A stretch of 32,426 bases of DNA from a bacterium (GTDB lineage Bacteria > Planctomycetota > UBA1135 > GCA-002686595), in the NCBI GenBank assembly GCA_030428395.1, contig JAUIDW010000021.1, positions 1 to 32,426 of the forward strand, written 5' to 3'. The notes below the pieces were generated by a model. The model was not told the origin of the DNA. It ran no database searches and saw only the letters and a list, made by a program, of their open reading frames with translations. A program made the position numbers and the translations under genes. Shown piece by piece: positions 23,084 through 30,968 of the stretch. The stretch's first letter is position 1; every line of letters begins with the position of its first letter.

Positions 23084-24625
23084 ATGATCGCCGTCCAGCT
23101 AGCCCTGCTCGCGGGCCTCCTCCCGGGGTCCGCGGCCCCCGCGCCTCCGTCGCAGCAGCGCCGCTTCCAGGAGGCCCCCACCGTGGCCGTGGACGCGGGC
23201 CCCGACCTCGAGGTCGAGCTGGGCGAGCGCGCGCGCCTCGCCGGGACCGTCTCCGGCCTCGCGCCGATCCACTTCTGGGCCGGCGACGGGAACCAGGAGA
23301 CGGAGAACCGGATGCTGATCTACCACTCCGACACGGGCCTCGACGCGTTCGGGCCGCTCGTGCTGGAGGGCAACCGCACGGTGATCTTCGGCTGGCCCAG
23401 CGACGTCGTGCGGATCGACGGGGTCGTCTACGGCATCGAGACGGGCAAGAAGCGCTTCTACCGCCTGGACGAGCGCACGGCGGAGTGCACGCCGATCGGC
23501 CGCACCCTGCCGTACGAGTGGCTCACCTGCATGGCCTACGACGCGCAGAAGCGCCGGCTGTTCGCCATCGACGGCAAGCTGGACCAGCTCATGTTGATCG
23601 ACGTGGCCAAGGGCACCACGCGCCACGTGGGCCCGCGCCTGCCCTACGACGAGGTGAAGGGCATGGCGTACCTCGAGCGCTCGGGCCGCATCTTCGCCTA
23701 CGACCAGAAGACCAACGAGCTGTTCACGATCGACCCGTCCACGGCCCAGACGCAGCCGTACCTGACGCTGCGCCTGCCCCCCAAGGCCTTCTTCGACGAG
23801 CTCGACGAGCACGACGGCGAGCTGTACGGCGTGCTGGCCTGGTTCGACGAGGACGACGTGCGCATGGGCCAGGTCCAGCACATCGACCTGACGACCGGCG
23901 CGCGCACCGACGTCGGCCCGGCGATGGTCGACGTCTCGGCGCACAGCCTGATGATCGAGAGCATGCCGCAGCGGGTGAAGTGGTCGATGCTGCGGGGGCC
24001 CGGCCGCGCCCGGTTCGAGTCGCCGGGCAAGGCGTCGACCGACGTCGAGTTCACCGAGCCCGGCCTGTACGTGCTGCGACTCTCCGTGTCCGGCTCCGCG
24101 GGAGTGGGGGACGTGGTCGAGGTCCGCGTGCGCCCGCGCGACTGCAACCGCAACGGGGTCGACGACCGGCGCGAGATCGAGCTCGACCCCTCCGCGGACG
24201 CGAACCGCAACGGGCGACTCGACGAGTGCGAGTGCCTGCCCCCGCCGCGCGTGCTGTGCTCGTTCGAGCCCGCGCGCGGACGCCGCCGGCCCGAGCTGGA
24301 CGCGGCGGGCGATCCCGAGCCGCTCGACGAGGCGTTCCGCGTCCTGATCGAGGACGGCTTCCCGTTCCAGACCGGCCTGCTCTTCTTCGACATCGAGCCG
24401 CGCAGCCGCCCGGTGCTCCTGCCGTACCGCAGCCTCACCCGTCCGCTGGGGTGGATCCACCTCGGGCGCCTCGACGCCTGGGGGTCCGCCAGCATCCAGA
24501 TCGACGTCGAGCCCTGGCTGGCGGGCACGACCGGACACTTCCGCTTCCTGAACGTCGCCGACGCCGGCTCGTCGCGCGCCGGCATCCGCATGGCGGACAT
24601 CCTGCAGGTCTCGTTCTGCCTGTGA
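23084..24625 (+). CDS. Secreted PKD-like/propeller paralogue with DCNRNG calcium-binding repeat
   Basis: A 513-residue exported protein, paralogous to the preceding gene over its first ~350 residues. The ATG at 23084 gives a signal peptide (MIAVQLALLAGLLPGSAAPA); a GTG at 23045 would add 13 residues before it and is less likely. VDAGPDLEVELGERARLAGTV (about 36-56) is followed by the propeller-like repeats (WLTCMAYDAQKRRLFAIDGK, GMAYLERSGRIFAYDQKT, DGELYGVLAWFDEDD). The PKD-like second half is at about 299-351 (VKWSMLRGPGRARF, VEFTEPGLYVLRLSV). Beyond this it differs from its neighbour. A double calcium-binding, dockerin/thrombospondin-3-like repeat DCNRNGVDDRREI and DANRNGRLDECE comes at about 354-385, then an unrecognised ~125-residue C-terminal domain. 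It may bind calcium and sit on the cell surface. Confidence 0.8.
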   Translation: MIAVQLALLAGLLPGSAAPAPPSQQRRFQEAPTVAVDAGPDLEVELGERARLAGTVSGLAPIHFWAGDGNQETENRMLIYHSDTGLDAFGPLVLEGNRTVIFGWPSDVVRIDGVVYGIETGKKRFYRLDERTAECTPIGRTLPYEWLTCMAYDAQKRRLFAIDGKLDQLMLIDVAKGTTRHVGPRLPYDEVKGMAYLERSGRIFAYDQKTNELFTIDPSTAQTQPYLTLRLPPKAFFDELDEHDGELYGVLAWFDEDDVRMGQVQHIDLTTGARTDVGPAMVDVSAHSLMIESMPQRVKWSMLRGPGRARFESPGKASTDVEFTEPGLYVLRLSVSGSAGVGDVVEVRVRPRDCNRNGVDDRREIELDPSADANRNGRLDECECLPPPRVLCSFEPARGRRRPELDAAGDPEPLDEAFRVLIEDGFPFQTGLLFFDIEPRSRPVLLPYRSLTRPLGWIHLGRLDAWGSASIQIDVEPWLAGTTGHFRFLNVADAGSSRAGIRMADILQVSFCL

Positions 24626-24629
24626 GCGG

Positions 24630-25646
24630 CTAGCCGCCGAGCAGCCGCTCCTCGACGAAGGAGCCGATCGTCTCGCCCAGCCAGGCCATCCCGGCGGGGG
24701 TGAAGTGGATGCCGTCGCGGCGGAACAGCGGCGCGATCTCCGGCAGCGCCTCCACGCGCGCCGCCAGGTCCAGCAGCGGCGCCCCGGTGGCGGCGGCGAC
24801 CTCGCGGACGACGTCGTTGTAGCGGCGGTGCTGCTCGACGGCCTCCTCGGCGCTGCCGACGAGCCCGTTCTCGACCGGCTCCGGCGGCACGCCGAGCCGC
24901 TCGTAGGCGGTGGGCGCCGTCAGGAAGACGACGGGGACGCCGAGCGCGCGGAAGTGGGCCTCGATCGCCTCGAGGTTCTCGCGGTAGTGGTCGAGGGGCA
25001 CGCGCGGCCGGTCGAGGGGCTCGTCCGCGCCGCGCAGCCCGCCGCCGAGGTAGCGCGCGAGCTGCAGCACGCGCGAGGACCGCCGCGCGCGCGCCAGCAC
25101 GCCCTCCTCGGCCGGGGCCGCCACGCGCTTCTCGCGGTCGATCGACCCGCGCGCGCGCCAGTGGTCGTTCCAGCCGAAGTAGACGAAGGCGGCGTCCCCG
25201 TCGAGGCGCTCGCCGTGGCGGCGGGCCAGGGCGAGGCCCTGGTGGGAGGAGTACCCCGACACGGCCATGGCGACCGCCTCGAAGGTGCGGCCGGGCAGGG
25301 CCCCGCGCTCGTTCAGGACGCGCTCGACCTCGAAGGGGTAGCCGCCCCACGTGCACGAGTCGCCCAGGAAGAGCAGGCGGTAGGTGCCCGCGGGCTTGGG
25401 CACCTCGATCGGACGCCCCCCGGGCGAGGGGAAGCCCTCCTCCGTGCTGAAGCCCGGCATGGCGGGCATGACCCAGAACAGCTCGGGGTCGGGCACGAAG
25501 CGCGCCAGCTGGTCGGGCTGGGGCCAGCCGAACTGGACGACGGACTCGTGCCGGAACCCGGCGGCGCGGAGGCCGGCCTCCAGCCCGGCGAGCACCAGGA
25601 CGAAGGTCCCCGCCGAGAGCAGCAGCTTGCGCACCGTCGTGGCCAC
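24630..25646 (-). CDS. SGNH/GDSL-type hydrolase, membrane-anchored or secreted
   Basis: A 338-residue SGNH-family hydrolase (esterase or acetylesterase type). The GTG at 25646 is preferred as start because it opens directly on an N-terminal hydrophobic segment (KLLLSAGTFVLVLAGLEAGL); the upstream extension of the frame is Arg/Gly-rich. Block I is LFLGDSCTWGG with the nucleophile Ser97 (GDS 95-97), block III is YFGWNDHW with Asn160, and block V is DGIHFTPAG with Asp311 and His314, the catalytic pair. The order of the catalytic elements is normal and complete. The pattern ending PLFRRDGIHFTPAGMAWLGE resembles planctomycete and bacterial O-acyl esterases of polysaccharide clusters. The substrate is not evident. 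A TAGGCT hexamer 9 bases upstream would make a nearly leaderless mRNA. Confidence 0.85.
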   Translation of the reverse strand: MATTVRKLLLSAGTFVLVLAGLEAGLRAAGFRHESVVQFGWPQPDQLARFVPDPELFWVMPAMPGFSTEEGFPSPGGRPIEVPKPAGTYRLLFLGDSCTWGGYPFEVERVLNERGALPGRTFEAVAMAVSGYSSHQGLALARRHGERLDGDAAFVYFGWNDHWRARGSIDREKRVAAPAEEGVLARARRSSRVLQLARYLGGGLRGADEPLDRPRVPLDHYRENLEAIEAHFRALGVPVVFLTAPTAYERLGVPPEPVENGLVGSAEEAVEQHRRYNDVVREVAAATGAPLLDLAARVEALPEIAPLFRRDGIHFTPAGMAWLGETIGSFVEERLLGG

Positions 25647-25654
25647 GGCGCGAC

Positions 25655-25660
25655 AGCCTA
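25655..25660 (-). promoter_or_regulatory. Candidate -10 hexamer TAGGCT for the SGNH hydrolase gene
   Basis: The minus strand reads TAGGCT eight bases before the GTG at 25646. If it is the -10 box, transcription would begin at or next to the start codon. The 176-base gap 25647-25822 otherwise shows only GC-rich repeats. Confidence 0.3.
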
Positions 25661-25763
25661 CCCGGCGCGGGGAGCCGGACCAGCGCGGCTCCCCGGCCCC
25701 GCCCGCCGCCACGCGGACGGGATTTCCGCGGGCGGCGGTCGGGAACCGGCCGAAGAGGGGGGG

Positions 25764-25769
25764 TAGGAT
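25764..25769 (+). promoter_or_regulatory. Candidate -10 hexamer TAGGAT for the methyltransferase gene
   Basis: TAGGAT lies 54 bases before the ATG at 25823; GGGAAC stands 17 bases upstream of it in a -35 position. This is the best -35/-10-like pair among the repeated TAGGNT sites in the window, but it remains a pattern match. Confidence 0.3.
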
Positions 25770-25822
25770 CGCGCCGCCCGCGGGCCCACCGCGGCGGAAC
25801 CTCCCCGCGCGGACCGCAGCCG

Positions 25823-26491
25823 ATGCCCTGGGGCAAGACGAACTACCAGCGCTTCTTCCCGAGCCTGACGTGGCAGGTGGAGCCCCAGATCCCCCGCGTG
25901 CTCGCGGAGTGCGGCGAGGGCGCCCGCATCGTCGACCTGGGCGCGGGCGGCCGGAAGATCTCGCCCCGCACCGTCTGCGTGGACTTCCTGCCGCTCTCGA
26001 ACACCGACCTCGTGGCCGACGTCCAGCGGCTGCCGCTGCGCGACGACTCGGTCGACGCGGTGGTGGCGACCGGGCTCTTCGAGCACGTCGAGGACGAGCG
26101 CGCCCTGATCGCCGAGATCCACCGCGTGCTGCGCCCCGGCGGGACGGCGCACGTCGAGATGCCGTTCCTGCAGCAGTACCACGACGACCCGATCGACTGC
26201 CGCCGGATGACGGTGCCCGGCCTGGCGCTCGTGATGGAGCGCGAGGGCTTCGAGACGGTGCGCCGCGGGGTCCACATCGGGCCCACCGTGACGCTGGTCA
26301 CGCTGGGGGCGTACTACGTCGCGCTGCTGTTCGAGGGCCGCAACGTCGTGTGCAAGGCGCTCTCGACGGGGGCGTTCCTGGTGGCCTCGGTCCTCGCCTG
26401 GCCGCTGAAGTTCCTCGACCGCTTCCTGGTGGGCAAGCCCAGCGCCCACCGCCTGGCGTTCGGGATCTACTACACCGGGCGCAAGCGCTAG
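25823..26491 (+). CDS. Class I SAM-dependent methyltransferase
   Basis: A 222-residue methyltransferase of the class I (Methyltransf_11) type. Motif I is IVDLGAGGRKISPRTVCVDFLP (about 37-58), an unusual glycine loop with an Arg-Lys pair. Motif II/III follow in DVQRLPLRDDSVDAVVATGLFEHVEDE, and the post-motif LIAEIHRVLRPGGTAHVEMPF is standard. QQYHDDPIDCRRMT then resembles methyltransferases of glycan and lipid clusters that act on sugars. The C-terminal region about 160-200 is hydrophobic (VTLVTLGAYYVALLFEG, LSTGAFLVASVLAWPLKFLDRFL) and may attach the enzyme to the membrane. It stands alone, divergent from the SGNH gene. The substrate is unknown. Confidence 0.85.
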   Translation: MPWGKTNYQRFFPSLTWQVEPQIPRVLAECGEGARIVDLGAGGRKISPRTVCVDFLPLSNTDLVADVQRLPLRDDSVDAVVATGLFEHVEDERALIAEIHRVLRPGGTAHVEMPFLQQYHDDPIDCRRMTVPGLALVMEREGFETVRRGVHIGPTVTLVTLGAYYVALLFEGRNVVCKALSTGAFLVASVLAWPLKFLDRFLVGKPSAHRLAFGIYYTGRKR

Positions 26492-26572
26492 GGGCGCGCC
26501 GCCGGGCCGGGCGTCGCCTCCCGGCGCGCGCACGGGGCGCAACCGCGGGGCCGATCGCGGGTAGGGCGCGGA

Positions 26573-26588
26573 GGCTCCTCACGGAGCC
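26573..26588. repeat. Short inverted repeat downstream of the methyltransferase gene
   Basis: GGCTCC (26573-26578) and GGAGCC (26583-26588) form a 6-base stem with a TCAC loop in the 204-base gap 26492-26695. It may end the methyltransferase transcript or be part of the promoter region of the TPR operon. Confidence 0.3.
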
Positions 26589-26600
26589 GCAAAGATGCCG

Positions 26601-26606
26601 TAGGCT
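26601..26606 (+). promoter_or_regulatory. Candidate -10 hexamer TAGGCT for the TPR/ExbB/ExbD operon
   Basis: TAGGCT lies 95 bases before the ATG at 26696, and a related GTAGGAACCC occurs 31 bases later (26631-26640), in phase with three helix turns. Either could be the promoter of this operon, and the repetition could also mark a regulator site. Confidence 0.3.
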
Positions 26607-26695
26607 CCCACATACTCCCGCCGGGGTGGCGTAGGAACCCGTTCCAGCCCCCCGGTCCGCCCTCGGCCCGGCTACCTCTCGGGAGACAGAACCGC

Positions 26696-29600
26696 ATGGC
26701 CCGCAGGACCCGGATCCCCGTCGCGGCGACCTCGCTCGCGCTGCTCCTCGCGCTCCTGGCCCCCGCGCGCGGCGCGCCCGCCCGCGGCCCCGACGAGGGC
26801 GACGACCAGTACCAGTACATCGTCGGCCTGCTGGAGAAGGGCATGACCGACCGCGCGGTCCGCGAGGCGACCGAGTTCCTGCGCGAGCGCCCCGACCACC
26901 CGCGGGCGAGCCTCGCGCGGTACCGCCTGGCGACGGCCCTGTACGAGCTCGAGCGCTTCGAGGACGCCGCCGGGCACCTGCGCGCGCTGGCGGACCTCCG
27001 CGGCTTCGACTACGAGGCCGAGGTCTGCTTCCGCCTCGGCCAGTGCGAGCTCGCGCTGGACCGCACCGGGCCCGCCGAGCGCGCGCTGTCCCGCGTGCTC
27101 GAGCTCGACGCCGACTACCTGCGGGTCCCGGCGGGCTACCTGCTGGCCGACGCCGCGCTGCGGGACGGCCGCCACGCCGACGCGGAGCGCCGCTTCGCCG
27201 GCGTGCTGTCCGCCGACCCCGGCGGCGAGTACGCGGCCGACGCCCGGGCCGGCAGCGCCTGGTGCGCGCTGCGGACCGAGCGCTGGGACGACGCCGCGAG
27301 CCGGGCGGGCGACTACCTGCGCCGCCACGCGGACGGGCCGCGCGCCGACGAGATGCGCGTCGTGCTGGGCGAGGCCCGCGCCGGGGCCGGGCGGCCCCGC
27401 GAGGCGCTCGCCGCCTACGCCGAGGTGCGCGACGGCGCCTGGCGGGACGCCGCGCTGCGCGGCGTCGGCTTCGCCCGCTCCGAGCTCGGCGAGCACGCCG
27501 CGGCCGCCGAGGCCTTCGCCGACCTGCGGCGCCGCGACCCGGACGGCCGCTTCGCCTCCGAGGCGCGCCTCCAGGAGGGCATCGCGCGGCTGCGCGCGGG
27601 CGACCCCGCCGCGGCCCTGCGCGTGCTGGAGGAGGCGCCGGCGGACGACCCCGAGACGCTGCTGTGGCGCGCCCGTGCGCACGAGGCCGGCGGCGACCCG
27701 GCGGCGGCGCTGCGCACGCTCGACCGGGCCCTGGGCGCCGCGCCCGGCGAGGACCTCGCCGGCCGCCTCCAGGCCGCGCGCGGCGACGTGCTGACGGCGC
27801 TGGGCCGCGGCGAGGAGGCCGTCGAGGCCTACGGGCGCGCGGGCTCGGAGTACGCCGTGCACGCCGCCGCCGTCGCGAGCCTAAACGAGGGCCGCCCGGC
27901 CGAGGCCGTGCGCCTCGCCACGCGCTTCCTCGAGGAGCACCCCGACAGCCCGTACGCGCCGGCCACGCGCCTCGCGCTGGGCGAGGCGCTGCTGCAGGAG
28001 GGTCGCCACGACGTGGCCGCCGACGCCTTTCGCGCCGCCGCGCGCGGCGCCGAGGACCCCGCGGCCGAGGCGCGCGCCCTGACGCGCGTCGGCTGGTGCG
28101 AGTACCTGGGCGGCGACCCCGGCGCGGCGGCCGCCACCTTCGCGCGCGCCGCGGCGTCCGCGGGGCCCGCGGCGGACGAGGCGCTCTTCATGCAGGGCCG
28201 CGCGTCGCTCGACGCCGGCGACGCCACCGGGGCCGCGCAGGCCTGGCGCGCGCACCGGCGGCGCTTCCCCGACGGCGCGCGCGCGCCGGAGGTGCTGCTC
28301 GAGCTCGCGGACCTCGCCGGCGACGGGGCGGAGGCGAGCGAGCTGCTGCGCGACCTGCTGGCGCGCTTCCCCGACGACCCGCTCGCGGCGCGCGCGGCGT
28401 TCGAGCTGGGCGAGCGCCTCGAGGCCGCCGGCGACGGCGCGGGCGCCGAGGCGGCGCGCCGCGCGCTGCTCGAGCGCCACCCCGACCACGAGCTCGTCGC
28501 CCCCGCGGCCTACGCGCTGGCCTTCCAGCGCTACGAGGCCGGCGCGCCCGACGAGGCCGCCGCGGCGCTCGACACCGCGCTCGCGGCGCAGCCGGAACCC
28601 GAGCTGCGCGTCGCCTGCCAGGAGCTCCGCGTCTGGTGCGAGCGCGCGCGCGGCGACACGGAGGCGACGCTGCGCGCCTTCGCCGCCCTGGCGCGTCAGG
28701 AGGCGTCCGACGACCGCCTGTGGGCGGCCGGGCGGGCCGCCGTGGACGCCCTGCGCGAGGACGGGCGCAGCGAGCTGGCCGACGGGCTGCTGACCCAGCT
28801 CGCCGAGCGCGTCCAGGACCCCGCGGTGCGCGCGGAGGTCGAGTCCGAGCGCGTGTTCACCGCGCTCGACCGCGGCGCCGTCGACGAGGCGGAGCGCCTC
28901 GTGCGCGCGCGCCTGCGCGAGGGCGCGCCGACGGCGGCGACGGCCGAGGCCGCCTTCTTCGTGGCCGAGGCCCGCTACGAGGCGGGCGAGTTCGAGGTCG
29001 CCGCGGAGCTCTACCGCGTCGCCTTCGACGCCGAGGGCACCGGGCTGCGCGACCGCGCCCTCTACAAGGGAGGCTTCGCCGCGCTGGAGGCCGGCGACGC
29101 GGAGGCGGCCCAGGGGCGCTTCGAGCGGCTCGTCCGCGAGCACGGCGACAGCGAGCTGGCCGGCGAGGCGCTGTTCCTCGCCGGGGAGTGCGCCTACCGC
29201 CGCGGGCGCTACGAGGAGGCCGCCGTGGCGCTGCGCCGCCTGCTCGAGGAGCAGCCGCGCCACGCGACCGTGCCGAAGGCGCGCTTCCGCCTCGGGCTCG
29301 CGCTCGCGCAGGTCGAGCGCTGGGACGACGCCGAGCGCACCCTGGCCGACCTGGCCCGGCGCCACCCCGACTTCGAGCTCCTGACCGAGTCGGAGCTCTG
29401 GCGCGGTCGCGCGCTCGCCGCCCAGGGCCGCGCGCGGCCGGCCGAGCAGGCCCTGCGGCGCGTGATCGCCGAGGACCAGGGCGCGCTGTCTGCGCGGGCG
29501 CGCAACGCCCTGGGCGAGCTGCGCCTGGCCGCCGGCGACCGCGAGGCGGCGCTGGCGGAGTTCCTGAAGGTCGCCGTGCTGTACGACCTGCCCGACGAGG

Positions 29601-29755
29601 TCGGGCAGGCGCTGCTGCTCGCGGGCGAGTGCCTCGAGGGCCTCGGCGACCGCGAGCGCGCCCGCCTCCAGTACGAGGAGCTGATCGAGCGCTACCCGCG
29701 CTCGCCCCTGGCGGACGAGGCGCGCCGGCGCTCCGGCTCGCTCGGCACGTTCTGA
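26696..29755 (+). CDS. Large periplasmic TPR-repeat protein of a Tol/Ton-like operon
   Basis: A 1019-residue exported protein made almost wholly of tetratricopeptide-like helix pairs. The leader (VAATSLALLLALLAPARG) is followed directly by the first repeat (YIVGLLEKGMTDRAVREATEF). Many repeats show the TPR pattern, such as ALYELERFEDAAGHLRALAD, ELGEHAAAAEAFADLRRRDP, ALAQVERWDDAERTLADLAR and, at the end, LEGLGDRERARLQYEELIERYP. The last repeats resemble the CpoB/YbgF and BamD type that scores long periplasmic chains (SPLADEARRR). Composition is strongly Ala/Glu/Arg. GGAG stands ten bases before the ATG at 26696. It precedes exbB and exbD by 91 bases, and CpoB/YbgF is a known partner of Tol, so it may be a scaffold linking the proton-driven complex to the envelope; this is inference. 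Confidence 0.88.
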   Translation: MARRTRIPVAATSLALLLALLAPARGAPARGPDEGDDQYQYIVGLLEKGMTDRAVREATEFLRERPDHPRASLARYRLATALYELERFEDAAGHLRALADLRGFDYEAEVCFRLGQCELALDRTGPAERALSRVLELDADYLRVPAGYLLADAALRDGRHADAERRFAGVLSADPGGEYAADARAGSAWCALRTERWDDAASRAGDYLRRHADGPRADEMRVVLGEARAGAGRPREALAAYAEVRDGAWRDAALRGVGFARSELGEHAAAAEAFADLRRRDPDGRFASEARLQEGIARLRAGDPAAALRVLEEAPADDPETLLWRARAHEAGGDPAAALRTLDRALGAAPGEDLAGRLQAARGDVLTALGRGEEAVEAYGRAGSEYAVHAAAVASLNEGRPAEAVRLATRFLEEHPDSPYAPATRLALGEALLQEGRHDVAADAFRAAARGAEDPAAEARALTRVGWCEYLGGDPGAAAATFARAAASAGPAADEALFMQGRASLDAGDATGAAQAWRAHRRRFPDGARAPEVLLELADLAGDGAEASELLRDLLARFPDDPLAARAAFELGERLEAAGDGAGAEAARRALLERHPDHELVAPAAYALAFQRYEAGAPDEAAAALDTALAAQPEPELRVACQELRVWCERARGDTEATLRAFAALARQEASDDRLWAAGRAAVDALREDGRSELADGLLTQLAERVQDPAVRAEVESERVFTALDRGAVDEAERLVRARLREGAPTAATAEAAFFVAEARYEAGEFEVAAELYRVAFDAEGTGLRDRALYKGGFAALEAGDAEAAQGRFERLVREHGDSELAGEALFLAGECAYRRGRYEEAAVALRRLLEEQPRHATVPKARFRLGLALAQVERWDDAERTLADLARRHPDFELLTESELWRGRALAAQGRARPAEQALRRVIAEDQGALSARARNALGELRLAAGDREAALAEFLKVAVLYDLPDEVGQALLLAGECLEGLGDRERARLQYEELIERYPRSPLADEARRRSGSLGTF

Positions 29756-29775
29756 CCCCGCACCCCGGGCCACCC

Positions 29776-29790
29776 GCCGCCGACGGCGGC
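29776..29790. repeat. Short inverted repeat between the TPR and ExbB genes
   Basis: GCCGCC (29776-29781) and GGCGGC (29785-29790) form a 6-base stem with a GAC loop, 21 bases after the TPR stop. It could slow transcription or lower expression of the following genes; weak evidence. Confidence 0.25.
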
Positions 29791-29846
29791 GTCCCCGACC
29801 CCCGCACCCCGTTCGCACGCATCCCCCGATTCCCGCGGAGACTCTT

Positions 29847-30551
29847 ATGACCCTCCCGACCCCCGCGCCCCCGGCCGCCGAGCCCGTCCGGCTCGAGTCC
29901 CTGCTCGACATGATCCTCGGCGGGGGACCGCTCATGGTCCCGATCGCCCTCTGCTCCGTCGTCGCGCTGGCCTACACGGTCGAGCGCTGGATCCGGCTCA
30001 GCGCGCCGCGGCTGGGCACTCCGCGCTTCGCCAGCGCCGTCGTGGCGGCGGCGCGCGACGGCGGCCCGGACGGCGCCCTGCGCGCGTGCTCCGAGCGGCG
30101 CTCGTCGCTCGCGCGCGTCCTGGCGGCCGGGCTGAACCGGCAGGGCGACCCGACGCTCGAGGTCGAGAAGGCCGTGGAGGACGCCGGCTCGCGCGAGGTC
30201 CGGCGCCTGTCCGCCAACCTGCGCCCGCTGATGGTCGTCGTCGCGATCGCGCCGCTGCTCGGCCTGCTCGGCACGGTGTGGGGGATGATCGAGGCGTTCT
30301 CGAGCATCGCGCTGCGCGACGGGCTCGGGAAGCCGGAGCTCCTGGCCTCGGGCATCTCGCAGGCGCTGATCACGACCGCCGCGGGCCTGACCGTCGCCAT
30401 CCCCACGCAGGCCGCGTACTTCTACTTCCGCGGGCGCATCGACCGCTTCGTGCGCCTGGCCGAGGACGCCTACGCGCAGCTCGCCGAGGCGCTGCCGCGC
30501 ATCGACCCCGAGACGGGCGCCAAGCTCGTCCGCACGATCGAGGTCGGCTGA
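29847..30551 (+). CDS. MotA/TolQ/ExbB proton channel family protein
   Basis: A 234-residue inner membrane subunit of a proton-driven energy transducer. Helix 1 lies around 20-42 (LMVPIALCSVVALAYTVERW). A cytoplasmic domain follows. Helices 2 and 3 carry the family motifs LMVVVAIAPLLGLLGTVWGMIEAF (around 125-148) and GISQALITTAAGLTVAIPTQAAYFYFRGRI (around 168-197); the Thr pair in TTAAGL lines the proton path in homologues. GGAG is placed six bases before the ATG. The stop overlaps the ATG of the ExbD gene by one base (TGATG). ExbB and TolQ cannot be told apart by sequence alone here; the neighbour set (TPR protein and a PD40-containing protein) suggests a Tol-like role. Confidence 0.92.
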   Translation: MTLPTPAPPAAEPVRLESLLDMILGGGPLMVPIALCSVVALAYTVERWIRLSAPRLGTPRFASAVVAAARDGGPDGALRACSERRSSLARVLAAGLNRQGDPTLEVEKAVEDAGSREVRRLSANLRPLMVVVAIAPLLGLLGTVWGMIEAFSSIALRDGLGKPELLASGISQALITTAAGLTVAIPTQAAYFYFRGRIDRFVRLAEDAYAQLAEALPRIDPETGAKLVRTIEVG

Positions 30552-30964
30552 TGCACATCCGCGACGGTGACGGCGCCGACGACGCCGTCCTCAACCTGAC
30601 GCCGATGATCGACGTCGTGTTCCTGCTGCTGATCTTCTTCATGGTGGCCACGACGTTCCTGGACCCGGAGAAGGAGATCGAGGTCGACCTGCCCCGGGCG
30701 GAGTCGGGCGCGGCCTCCGAGGAGGAGCTGGACGAGCTCGTCATCAACGTCACGAGCGACGGCCGCATCCTGCTGGGGGCCGAGGAGGTCGACGACGGCG
30801 ACCTGCGCGCGGCGCTGCGGACCGCCGCGTCGCGCGACCCCGCCACGGCGGTGACCATCCGCGGCGACCGCGCCGCGCGCCACGAGGCCATCGTGGGCGT
30901 GATGGACGCCTGCGGGTCCGCGGGGCTCTTCAACCTGTCGGTCGGGACGCGCGAGGAGGGCTGA
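30551..30964 (+). CDS. ExbD/TolR family biopolymer transport protein
   Basis: A 137-residue inner membrane protein with a short cytoplasmic N-terminus, one helix and a periplasmic domain. The helix NLTPMIDVVFLLLIFFMVATTF carries Asp21, the proton-carrying residue of the family. The periplasmic domain has the standard pattern: EIEVDLPRAE, then LVINVTSDGRILLGAEEV and TIRGDRAARHEAIVGVMDACGSAGLFNLSV. Length is normal. The ATG at 30551 overlaps the ExbB stop. Four bases after its stop begins the partial PD40/TonB-like gene. A stalk rich in acidic residues (SGAASEEELDEL) follows the helix, as in many planctomycete members. Confidence 0.92.
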   Translation: MHIRDGDGADDAVLNLTPMIDVVFLLLIFFMVATTFLDPEKEIEVDLPRAESGAASEEELDELVINVTSDGRILLGAEEVDDGDLRAALRTAASRDPATAVTIRGDRAARHEAIVGVMDACGSAGLFNLSVGTREEG

Positions 30965-30968
30965 GCGC

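Noticed and set aside
24705-25766. A 353-codon plus-strand frame opposite the SGNH hydrolase
   Set aside because: The minus strand has the complete SGNH blocks; the plus frame has none.
29847-30964. Flagellar MotA/MotB stator
   Set aside because: The second gene is a short ExbD/TolR protein without the OmpA-like peptidoglycan-binding domain of MotB, and no flagellar genes are near.
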